Shown here: piece by piece, positions 57,034-64,000 of the stretch
Layout: each line of letters opens with the position of its first letter
Position numbering within the stretch: the first letter of the stretch is position 1
The notes under the pieces: generated by a model
The model's database searches: none
The model's input: only the letters and a program-made list of their open reading frames with translations
Told to the model about the DNA's origin: nothing
Source of the DNA: Lysobacter antibioticus
GTDB lineage: Bacteria; Pseudomonadota; Gammaproteobacteria; Xanthomonadales; Xanthomonadaceae
Direction of reading: 5' to 3'
Assembly (NCBI RefSeq): GCF_001442535.1
Contig: NZ_CP013141.1
Location: 3,727,847 to 3,791,846, forward strand
Length of the DNA: 64,000 bases
Position numbers and translations under genes: made by a program

Positions 57034-58628
57034 ACGACTCGCCAGGACCGGTAGTACCTATTACCAACGCGATCACCGACGCGCCTCAACACGTCACCAT
57101 CTTCGACACCAGCCTGCGCGACGGCGAGCAATCGCCCGGTTGCAGCATGACCGCCTCGCAGAAGCTGCGCTTCGCCCACGCCCTGTCCGAGCTCGGCGTC
57201 GACGTCATCGAAGCCGGCTTCCCGGCCAGCTCCGAAGCCGATCTGGAAGGCACCCGCGCGATCGTGCGCGAGGTACGCGGCTCGACCGTCGCGACCCTGG
57301 CGCGCTGCCACCCCGGCGACATCGAAGCCTGTGCGCGCGCGCTCGAAGGCGCCGCCAAGCCGCGCATCCATGTCTTCATCTCGACCAGCCCGTTGCACCG
57401 CCAGCACAAGCTCAACCTCGACAAGGAGCAGGTGATCGAACGCGCGATCGCCGCGGTCGAACAGGCGCGTCGATACGTCGACGACGTCGAATTCTCGGCC
57501 GAGGACGCGCTGCGCACCGAGCACGACTATCTGGCGCAGATCTGCAGCGCCGCGGTCGCCACCGGCGCGCGCACCTTGAATATCCCCGACACCGTCGGCT
57601 ACACCACGCCGAGCGAAATCCGCAGCCTGTTCGAGTACCTGCGCGCGAACGTGCGCGACGCCGACCGCGCCGTGTTCAGCGCCCACTGCCACAACGACCT
57701 GGGCCTGGCCGTGGCCAACAGCCTGGCCGCGATCGAAGGCGGCGCGCGCCAGGTCGAGTGCACCATCAACGGCATCGGCGAACGCGCCGGCAACTGCGCC
57801 CTGGAAGAGCTGGTGATGGCGCTGCGCGTGCGCAACGCTTATTACAACGTCGGCACGCGCATCGACACGCGCCGGCTGGTGCCGACCTCGCGCCTGCTGT
57901 CGCGCATCACCGGCATGGTGGTCCAGCGCAACAAGGCCATCGTCGGCCAGAACGCCTTCGCCCACGAGTCCGGCATCCACCAGCACGGCATGCTCAAGCA
58001 CCGGGGCACCTACGAGATCATGCATCCGGAAGACGTGGGCTGGGCGCAGTCGCAGATGGTGATGGGCCGCCACAGCGGCCGCGCCGCATTGAGCGACCGC
58101 CTGCAGACCCTGGGTTTCACCCTGGACGAGGCGCGCTTGAACGCGGTGTTCGCCGGCTTCAAAGCCTTGGCCGAGAAAAAGCGCGAAGTGTTCGACGCCG
58201 ACCTGGAATCGCTGGTGCTCGGCGCCGACGCCAAAGCCGCCCGCGGCCATCGCCTGGTACGCGCGCACGTCAGCACCGGCGTCGCCGACGGCAGCCTGCC
58301 GACCGCGAGCGTGCAGTTGCTCGATCCCGACGGCGCCGCGGTCAGCGAGGCGGCGATCGGCGACGGCCCGGTGCACGCCTTGTTCGCCGCGCTCGCGCGC
58401 GCGACCGGCGTAGCCTTGCGCATCGACAGCTACAACGTGTCGAGCGTGACCACCGGCGACGACGCCCAGGGCCAGGCCAGCGTGACCGCGCGCATCGACG
58501 GCATCGAGATGACCGGCTCGGGCACCAGCACCGACATCATCGAGGCCAGCGCCCTGGCCTGGCTCGACGTCGCCAACCGCATCCGTCGCACCCAGCAGGC
58601 GCCGCAGCGGCTGACGGCCACGGCATGA
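57030..58628 (+). CDS. leuA: 2-Isopropylmalate synthase
   Basis: The 532-residue enzyme condenses 2-oxoisovalerate with acetyl-CoA in leucine synthesis. It shows [19 protein letters not shown] at the metal site, [38 protein letters not shown] and the [20 protein letters not shown] block, then the [12 protein letters not shown] signature. The C-terminal leucine-sensing domain ([20 protein letters not shown] onward) is complete. GAGGAAG lies before the start, inside the end of ilvA. A palindrome lies in the gap to leuC. Confidence 0.96.
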   Translation: MNDSPGPVVPITNAITDAPQHVTIFDTSLRDGEQSPGCSMTASQKLRFAHALSELGVDVIEAGFPASSEADLEGTRAIVREVRGSTVATLARCHPGDIEACARALEGAAKPRIHVFISTSPLHRQHKLNLDKEQVIERAIAAVEQARRYVDDVEFSAEDALRTEHDYLAQICSAAVATGARTLNIPDTVGYTTPSEIRSLFEYLRANVRDADRAVFSAHCHNDLGLAVANSLAAIEGGARQVECTINGIGERAGNCALEELVMALRVRNAYYNVGTRIDTRRLVPTSRLLSRITGMVVQRNKAIVGQNAFAHESGIHQHGMLKHRGTYEIMHPEDVGWAQSQMVMGRHSGRAALSDRLQTLGFTLDEARLNAVFAGFKALAEKKREVFDADLESLVLGADAKAARGHRLVRAHVSTGVADGSLPTASVQLLDPDGAAVSEAAIGDGPVHALFAALARATGVALRIDSYNVSSVTTGDDAQGQASVTARIDGIEMTGSGTSTDIIEASALAWLDVANRIRRTQQAPQRLTATA

Positions 58629-58634
58629 ATCCAG

Positions 58635-58661
58635 CCTCTCTCCCGCTTGGCGGGAGAGAGG
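58635..58661. repeat. CTCTCTCCCG palindrome
   Basis: CCTCTCTCCCG at 58635-58645 pairs with CGGGAGAGAGG at 58651-58661. It is of the same family as the pair at 16767-16920. It lies between leuA and leuC and may affect mRNA stability or polarity. Confidence 0.65.
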
Positions 58662-58731
58662 CGAGAAGCAAACAGCCGAAACCACCACGAAACACTCCAG
58701 CCATAGCAGCCAACACAGAACACCGGACTCC

Positions 58732-60165
58732 ATGACTACCACCTCGGCTCCTCCCAGCACCTTGTTCGACAAACTGTGGGACGCGCACCTGGTATCGCCC
58801 GAAAGCGACGCCGTGCCCGCGGTCCTGTACATCGACCTGCACCTGATCCACGAAGTCACCTCGCCGCAGGCGTTCGCCGAACTCGAATCGCGCGGGCTCG
58901 CGCCGCGCCGCCCGGACCTGACCAAGGGCACGCTCGACCACTCCACCCCGACCCTGCCGGCCGGCGCCGACGGCCGCCTGCCCTACTTCACCGCCGAGGC
59001 CGAGAGCCAAGTCGATACCCTGCGCCGCAACTGCGCGCGCCACGGCGTCGAACTGTTCGATTTCGACAGCGCTTACCGCGGCATCGTCCACGTGATCGGC
59101 CCGGAACTCGGCCTGACCCAGCCCGGCATGACCATCGTCTGCGGCGACAGCCACACCGCCACTCACGGCGCCTTCGGCGCGCTCGCCTTCGGCATCGGCA
59201 CCAGCGAGGTCGGTCACGTCCTGGCCACTCAGTGCCTGCTGCAACGCAAGCCCAGGACCCTGGCGATCAACGTCGAGGGCAAGCTGGCGCCTGGTGTCGG
59301 CGCCAAGGACCTGATCCTGCACATCATCGGCGAGATCGGCGTCAACGGCGGCACCGGCCAGGTCATCGAGTACCGCGGCTCGACCATCCGCGCGCTGTCG
59401 ATGGACCAGCGTATGACCGTATGCAATATGTCGATCGAAGCCGGCGCGCGCGCCGGCCTGATCGCGCCCGACCAGACCACCTTCGACTATCTGGCCGCGA
59501 CCCCGCGCACGCCGCGCGGCGTCGACTTCGAGCGCGCCGTCGAACGCTGGAGCGCTTTCAAGACCGACGACGGCGCGGTGTTCGATCGCGAAGTGCATAT
59601 CGACGCCAGCGCGATCAAACCGACCCTGACCTGGGGCACCCACCCCGGCCAAGTCGCGGCGATCGATGCGCATCTGCCGCAGGCGAACGATGCCGACGAA
59701 GCCAAGGCCCTGGCCTACATGGGCTTCGACGGCGGCGCGGCGATGGCCGGCCGCCCGGTCGACGTGGTCTTCGTCGGCAGTTGCACCAACTCGCGCTTGT
59801 CGGACCTGCGCGAAGCCGCGCAGGTGCTGCGCGGCCGCCACATCCATCCGCGCGTGCGCATGCTGGTGGTGCCGGGCTCGGAGCAGGTCAAGCGCGACGC
59901 CGAGGCCGAAGGCATCGACCGCATCGTCCGCGAGGCCGGCGCCGAATGGCGCGAGCCGGGTTGCTCGATGTGCATCGCCATGAACGGCGATCTCGTCGGC
60001 CCCGGCCAACTCGCGGTCTCGACCAGCAACCGCAATTTCGAGGGCCGCCAGGGCAAGGGCTCGCGCACCCTGCTGGCCTCGCCGCTGACCGCCGCCGCCT
60101 GCGCCATCGCCGGCCACGTCACCGACCCGCGTGCCTATCTCGCCACTGTGAAGGAGGTCGCGTAA
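58732..60165 (+). CDS. leuC: 3-Isopropylmalate dehydratase large subunit
   Basis: The 477-residue aconitase-family subunit carries the [4Fe-4S] cluster. It has [12 protein letters not shown], then [20 protein letters not shown] and [20 protein letters not shown], and the cluster cysteines in [20 protein letters not shown] and [10 protein letters not shown]. It ends with [20 protein letters not shown]. It isomerises 2- to 3-isopropylmalate with LeuD. About 100 bases separate it from leuA, and its stop overlaps the leuD start by one base (TAATG). Confidence 0.97.
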   Translation: MTTTSAPPSTLFDKLWDAHLVSPESDAVPAVLYIDLHLIHEVTSPQAFAELESRGLAPRRPDLTKGTLDHSTPTLPAGADGRLPYFTAEAESQVDTLRRNCARHGVELFDFDSAYRGIVHVIGPELGLTQPGMTIVCGDSHTATHGAFGALAFGIGTSEVGHVLATQCLLQRKPRTLAINVEGKLAPGVGAKDLILHIIGEIGVNGGTGQVIEYRGSTIRALSMDQRMTVCNMSIEAGARAGLIAPDQTTFDYLAATPRTPRGVDFERAVERWSAFKTDDGAVFDREVHIDASAIKPTLTWGTHPGQVAAIDAHLPQANDADEAKALAYMGFDGGAAMAGRPVDVVFVGSCTNSRLSDLREAAQVLRGRHIHPRVRMLVVPGSEQVKRDAEAEGIDRIVREAGAEWREPGCSMCIAMNGDLVGPGQLAVSTSNRNFEGRQGKGSRTLLASPLTAAACAIAGHVTDPRAYLATVKEVA

Positions 60166-60827
60166 TGTCCGCGTCCCAATCCTCCGGCACCCACTTCGCC
60201 GCGGCGCAGTCCAATGACGGCTTCGTCGAGCTGATCGCGCGCACCGTGGTGCTGCGCGAACGCAATATCGACACCGACCAGATCATTCCGGCGCGCTTTC
60301 TCACCACCACCGAGCGCAAGGGGCTGGGCCGGTTCGCCTTCAACGACTGGCGCGCGCTGCCGGACGGCTCGCCGAACCCGGACTTCGTCTTCAACCGTCC
60401 AGAGAACGCAGGTGCCGCGATCCTCGTCGCCGGCCGCAATTTCGGCTGCGGCTCCTCGCGCGAACACGCGCCGTGGGCGCTGACCGACCTGGGCCTGCGC
60501 GCGGTCATCAGCAGCGAGATCGCCGACATCTTCCGCAGCAACTCGCTCAAGAACGGCCTGCTGCCGATCGTGGTCTCGCAGGAACTGCTGGACGAACTGC
60601 TGGACCAGCCCGGCATCGAGCTGCGCATCGACGTGCGCACGCGACGCCTGCACCTGCCCGACGGCCGTGCGATCGAGTTCCCGCTCGACGCCTTCGCCCA
60701 GACCTGTCTGATCGAAGGCGTGGACCAGCTCGGCTATCTGCTGCGCCAACTCGACACCATCAACCAATACGAACAGCGCCGCGCGACGGCACTGAACCCC
60801 CGCCAGGAGAATCAACATGCGCGCTGA
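60165..60827 (+). CDS. leuD: 3-Isopropylmalate dehydratase small subunit
   Basis: The 220-residue swivelling-domain subunit has [32 protein letters not shown] and [20 protein letters not shown], the marks of LeuD. AAGGAGG stands before the start (60152-60158). It overlaps leuB by 11 bases. Together with LeuC it completes the isomerase. Confidence 0.97.
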   Translation: MSASQSSGTHFAAAQSNDGFVELIARTVVLRERNIDTDQIIPARFLTTTERKGLGRFAFNDWRALPDGSPNPDFVFNRPENAGAAILVAGRNFGCGSSREHAPWALTDLGLRAVISSEIADIFRSNSLKNGLLPIVVSQELLDELLDQPGIELRIDVRTRRLHLPDGRAIEFPLDAFAQTCLIEGVDQLGYLLRQLDTINQYEQRRATALNPRQENQHAR

Positions 60828-61905
60828 CATCGTCGTTCTGCCGGGCGACGGCATCGGTCCGGAAGTCACCGCCGCCGCGGTCGAAGTGCTGCGTGCGGTC
60901 GGCCGCCGCTACGGCCATCAGTTCACCCTCAACGAGCACCTGATCGGCGGCGCCGCGATCGATGCCAGCGGCGAGCCCTTGCCGGCTGCGACCCTGAGCG
61001 CCTGCCAGCGCGCCGATGCGGTCCTGCTCGGCGCGGTCGGTGGCCCCAAGTGGTCGGACCCGAAGGCGAAAGTACGTCCGGAGCAGGGCCTGCTGGCGCT
61101 GCGCAAGGGCCTGGGCCTGTACGCCAACCTGCGCCCGGTGCAACCGCACGCGGCCACCCTCGGCGCTTCGCCGATCAAGCCGCATCTGCTGGCCGGCGTC
61201 GACATGATCGTGGTGCGCGAACTGACCGGCGGCATCTATTTCGGCCAGAAGCAACGCAGCGAGACCAGCGCCAGCGACCTGTGCGAATACAGCGTCGAGG
61301 AAATCGAACGGGTCGTGCGCCGCGCCTGCCAGCTCGCGCGCGGCCGTCGCCAGCACGTGGTCTCGGTCGACAAGGCCAACGTGCTGGAAACCTCTCGCCT
61401 GTGGCGCGAAGTCGCCACCCGCATCGCCCGCGACGAGTTCCCGGACATCACCCTGGAGCACCAGTTGGTCGACTCGATGGCGATGCACCTGATCGCCAAG
61501 CCACGCGCATTCGACGTCATCGTGACCGAGAACATGTTCGGCGACATCCTCACCGACGAAGCCTCGATGCTGGCCGGTTCGCTGGGCCTGCTGCCGTCGG
61601 CCTCGCTCGGCGAAGGCAAGGTCGGTCTGTATGAGCCGATCCACGGCTCGGCGCCCGACATCGCCGGCCGCGGCATCGCCAACCCCTGCGGCACCATCCT
61701 CAGCGCGGCGATGTTGCTGCGTCATTCGCTGGGCCTGAATGCGGAAGCCGAGTGCATCGAGCAGGCGGTCGCGGCCGTGCTCGAAGCCGGCGTGCTGACC
61801 GCCGACCTCGCCCCGGCCGGCCAGGCCGTCGGCACCCGCGCGGTCACCGACGCGGTGCTGGCGCAACTCGAACTGCCCTGCCACATCCCCGAACTGCGCG
61901 ACTGA
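60817..61905 (+). CDS. leuB: 3-Isopropylmalate dehydrogenase
   Basis: The 362-residue NAD enzyme oxidises 3-isopropylmalate. It opens [20 protein letters not shown], has [20 protein letters not shown] and LRPVQPH-type motifs, [10 protein letters not shown], and the NAD-specific [10 protein letters not shown] and [20 protein letters not shown]. Key metal aspartates are in the [17 protein letters not shown] block. AGGAG lies before the start, inside the end of leuD. A strong terminator 85 bases downstream ends the operon. Confidence 0.97.
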   Translation: MRADIVVLPGDGIGPEVTAAAVEVLRAVGRRYGHQFTLNEHLIGGAAIDASGEPLPAATLSACQRADAVLLGAVGGPKWSDPKAKVRPEQGLLALRKGLGLYANLRPVQPHAATLGASPIKPHLLAGVDMIVVRELTGGIYFGQKQRSETSASDLCEYSVEEIERVVRRACQLARGRRQHVVSVDKANVLETSRLWREVATRIARDEFPDITLEHQLVDSMAMHLIAKPRAFDVIVTENMFGDILTDEASMLAGSLGLLPSASLGEGKVGLYEPIHGSAPDIAGRGIANPCGTILSAAMLLRHSLGLNAEAECIEQAVAAVLEAGVLTADLAPAGQAVGTRAVTDAVLAQLELPCHIPELRD

Positions 61906-61989
61906 CGCCTCGGCCCATCGTCCGCAGGCCGCCCCGGCGGCTTGCGGCAACCGCAAGACCGCTCTCTCCAAAGTTCTGGTAACTCCTGG

Positions 61990-62017
61990 CCCGGTGCTCG
62001 TGCATCGGGTTTTTTTT
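61990..62017 (+). terminator. Terminator of the ilv-leu operon
   Basis: CCCGGTGC at 61990-61997 pairs with GCATCGGG at 62002-62009 (one G-T pair) across a 4-base loop, and eight T follow. Confidence 0.93.
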
Positions 62018-62156
62018 GCCCTTCGCCCGGCCGCACCGCAACACCGCCGTCACCCGTCGTTGATGTGAACCCCGGCCACAATCGATTCGTCACCGTATGC
62101 CATCATCCTGACGTGTCCTGGGTCGACGCCGCGGCCCGCAGCATTCGCGAGAGCGC

Positions 62157-63743
62157 ATGACCGAACCCGCATCCTCTCTCGACCGATCCGTCATCGAACC
62201 GCCTGTCGTGAGCTTGCCCGATGTCGACCTGCTCGTCGTCGGCGGCGGCATCAACGGCGTCGCCATCGCCCGCGACGCCGCCGGCCGCGGCTTGTCGGTG
62301 CTGCTGTGCGAACGCGACGACATCGCCTCGCACACCTCCAGCGCCAGCACCAAGCTGATCCACGGCGGCCTGCGCTATCTCGAACAGTTCGAGTTCGCCC
62401 TGGTCGGCAAGGCCCTGGCCGAACGCAAGCGCCTGTTGCGCATGGCCCCGCACATCATCTGGCCGCTGCGTTTCGTCCTGCCGCATCAACCGCATCTGCG
62501 CCCGGCGTGGATGATCCGCATCGGCCTGTTCCTGTACGACCGGCTCGGCGGCCGGCGCGGACGCGGACTGCCCGGTTCGCGCTCGGTCAACCTGCGCAAG
62601 CACATCACCGGGCGGCCGTTGCGCGACGACTTCATCCACGGCTTCGTCTACTCCGACGCCTGGGTCCAGGACGCGCGCCTGGCGGTGCTCAACGCGATGG
62701 ATGCGGCCGAGCGCGGCGCGACCGTGCTGACCCGCACCGCCTGCGTCTCGGCGCGGCGTGGAGAACAGGCTTGGGACGTACGCTTGCGCGGCGCCGACGG
62801 CGTGTCGCGGCAAGTGCGCGCGCGTGTCCTGATCAATGCCACCGGTCCGTGGGCGGTACGCTTCCTCGACCAAGTCGCGCAGGTGCCGCACCGGCACAGC
62901 CTGCGCCTGATCAAGGGCAGCCACATCGTCGTGCCGCGGTTGTTCGAGCACGATCATGCCTACATCTTCCAGCAACCCGATCGCCGCATCGTGTTCGCGA
63001 TCCCGTACGAGCACGACTACACCCTGATCGGCACCACCGATGTCGACTACCGCGCCGACCCTTCGGCGCCGCACATCGACGAGGCCGAAACCCAGTACCT
63101 GTGCGAGGCCGCCTCGCGCTATTTCAAGCGCGCCATCCAAGCGAGCGACGTGGTCTGGACCTACAGCGGCGTGCGGCCCCTGCTCGACGACGAAAGCGAC
63201 GCCGCATCGGAAATCACCCGCGATTACCTGCTCACCCTCGACCGCGAAGGCGCGCCGCTGCTCAACGTGTTCGGCGGCAAGCTAACCACCGCGCGCAAGC
63301 TGGCCGAGGAAGCCTGCGACCGGCTCGCACCGCTGTTCGGCGGACTGCGCCCGGCCTGGACCGGCACCGCACCGTTGCCGGGCGGCGATCTGCCCGATGC
63401 CGATTTCGACGCCTTCCATGAAGACTTCAGCCTGCGCCGGCCGTGGCTGCCGGACGCGCTGGCCCTGCGCCTGTGCCGCAACTACGGCAGCCGGGCGCTG
63501 CGCATCGTCGAGAGCTGCTCGCATCTGCAGGACCTGGGCGAATGTTTGGGCGCCGACCTGTACACGGCCGAGGTCGATTACCTGGTCGATTCCGAGTGGG
63601 CGCGCAGCGCCGACGACATTCTGTGGCGGCGCTCGAAGCTCGGGCTGCGCATCGATGCAGCCGGCGCGATGCAACTGCAGGGGTATGTCGCGCTACGCGT
63701 GGCCGGTCGAGTCGATAGAGATGCACCAGCGGGGCACGCATGA
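62157..63743 (+). CDS. glpD: Aerobic glycerol-3-phosphate dehydrogenase
   Basis: The 528-residue FAD enzyme oxidises glycerol-3-phosphate to dihydroxyacetone phosphate at the membrane and passes electrons to quinone. Visible are the FAD fold DLLVVGGGINGVAIARDAAG, the TKLIHGGLRYLEQFEFALVG block, IKGSHIVVPRL, and the VFGGKLTTARKLAEE C-terminal signature. Length is normal. It precedes the start of glpF in the same direction, forming a glycerol catabolism cluster that continues beyond the right edge. Confidence 0.96.
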   Translation: MTEPASSLDRSVIEPPVVSLPDVDLLVVGGGINGVAIARDAAGRGLSVLLCERDDIASHTSSASTKLIHGGLRYLEQFEFALVGKALAERKRLLRMAPHIIWPLRFVLPHQPHLRPAWMIRIGLFLYDRLGGRRGRGLPGSRSVNLRKHITGRPLRDDFIHGFVYSDAWVQDARLAVLNAMDAAERGATVLTRTACVSARRGEQAWDVRLRGADGVSRQVRARVLINATGPWAVRFLDQVAQVPHRHSLRLIKGSHIVVPRLFEHDHAYIFQQPDRRIVFAIPYEHDYTLIGTTDVDYRADPSAPHIDEAETQYLCEAASRYFKRAIQASDVVWTYSGVRPLLDDESDAASEITRDYLLTLDREGAPLLNVFGGKLTTARKLAEEACDRLAPLFGGLRPAWTGTAPLPGGDLPDADFDAFHEDFSLRRPWLPDALALRLCRNYGSRALRIVESCSHLQDLGECLGADLYTAEVDYLVDSEWARSADDILWRRSKLGLRIDAAGAMQLQGYVALRVAGRVDRDAPAGHA

Positions 63744-63906
63744 GCCCGCGTGCCACCGCGCACTATCGGGAATCGCGTTCAAAGGAATCTCGTTTCCGTT
63801 ACTCGCCCACAGATCGCAACCGATCTGTTGCCTCGACCCACAACGCCGTAGCCGCCCTCCATAACAGCGCCATCGCAGCAACGCGGCACCCAGGAGATCC
63901 ATCGCA

Positions 63907-64000
63907 ATGGTCACACCGATGTCGCAATACCTCAGCGAGTTCATCGCCACCGGCATGTTGATCCTGCTCGGCAACGGCGTGGTCGCCGGCGCTCTGCTCA
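63907..64000 (+). CDS. glpF: Glycerol uptake facilitator, partial (right edge)
   Basis: The first 31 residues encode SQYLSEFIATGMLILLGNGV followed by VAGALL, the opening of the first membrane helix of an aquaglyceroporin; GNGVVAG is the conserved family stretch. AGGAG lies about 12 bases before the ATG. A second ATG at 63919 (MSQYLSEF) is an equally good family start. The protein continues past base 64000. Its placement after glpD fits glycerol uptake. Confidence 0.8.
   Translation, partial: MVTPMSQYLSEFIATGMLILLGNGVVAGALL

Overview
The window looks like chromosomal DNA from a high-GC gammaproteobacterium of the Xanthomonadaceae, most likely Lysobacter or a close relative. This is inferred from strong GC bias at third codon positions, a pyrophosphate-type phosphofructokinase, a short-LID adenylate kinase, large TonB-dependent receptors, Xanthomonad-type REP palindromes and C-rich intergenic repeats, and the rubredoxin-thiE-hemL order. 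No rRNA, tRNA, CRISPR array, integrase, transposase or phage gene is visible. Nearly all of it reads as core or lineage-specific chromosome, not a mobile island.

Layout. 1-420: an array of near-identical minus-strand sigma-70 promoters pointing out of the left edge, probably for a stable RNA operon. 437-9179: DUF192 lipoprotein, rubredoxin, thiE-hemL, a TonB siderophore receptor behind a Fur-like box, HIT protein, acetylornithine-type aminotransferase, and an M20 peptidase with altered metal ligands. 9180-17580: SDR, small kinase, DedA-PAP2-LssY fusion, Lon-N protein, mpl and adk, with three copies of a structured multi-hairpin repeat and several REP pairs between them. 17765-32040: PPi-dependent phosphofructokinase, several secreted proteins of unknown function (one a six-cysteine peptide), AraC and VOC proteins, a membrane H+-pyrophosphatase with a C-terminal OmpA-like domain, an RTX protein with an M91-type zinc protease domain, a sterol-desaturase/discoidin gene pair, and soluble pyrophosphatase. 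32279-43975: a second large TonB receptor, AraC and CadC-like regulators, a two-helix ion channel, thiC behind a TPP riboswitch, a lipoprotein and a PEBP-family protein.

44081-61905 is an amino-acid block: thrABC followed by a ten-gene ilvD-ilvC-ilvG-ilvM-ilvE-ilvA-leuA-leuC-leuD-leuB superoperon. Both are preceded by unannotated leader peptides with matching attenuator structures (Thr-rich for thr; Ile/Leu/Val-rich with a classical terminator for ilv). Aspartate is carried to threonine, threonine to 2-oxobutanoate by IlvA, then to isoleucine, valine and leucine by adjacent genes. 62157-64000 starts a glycerol block (glpD and the beginning of glpF).

I did not find a clear new defence or mobile system. 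The most interesting items are the RTX-M91 protein, the covarying three-hairpin repeat family, the two attenuators, the tandem promoter array, the H+-PPase-OmpA fusion, and two enzymes (M20 and PAP2) lacking canonical catalytic residues.
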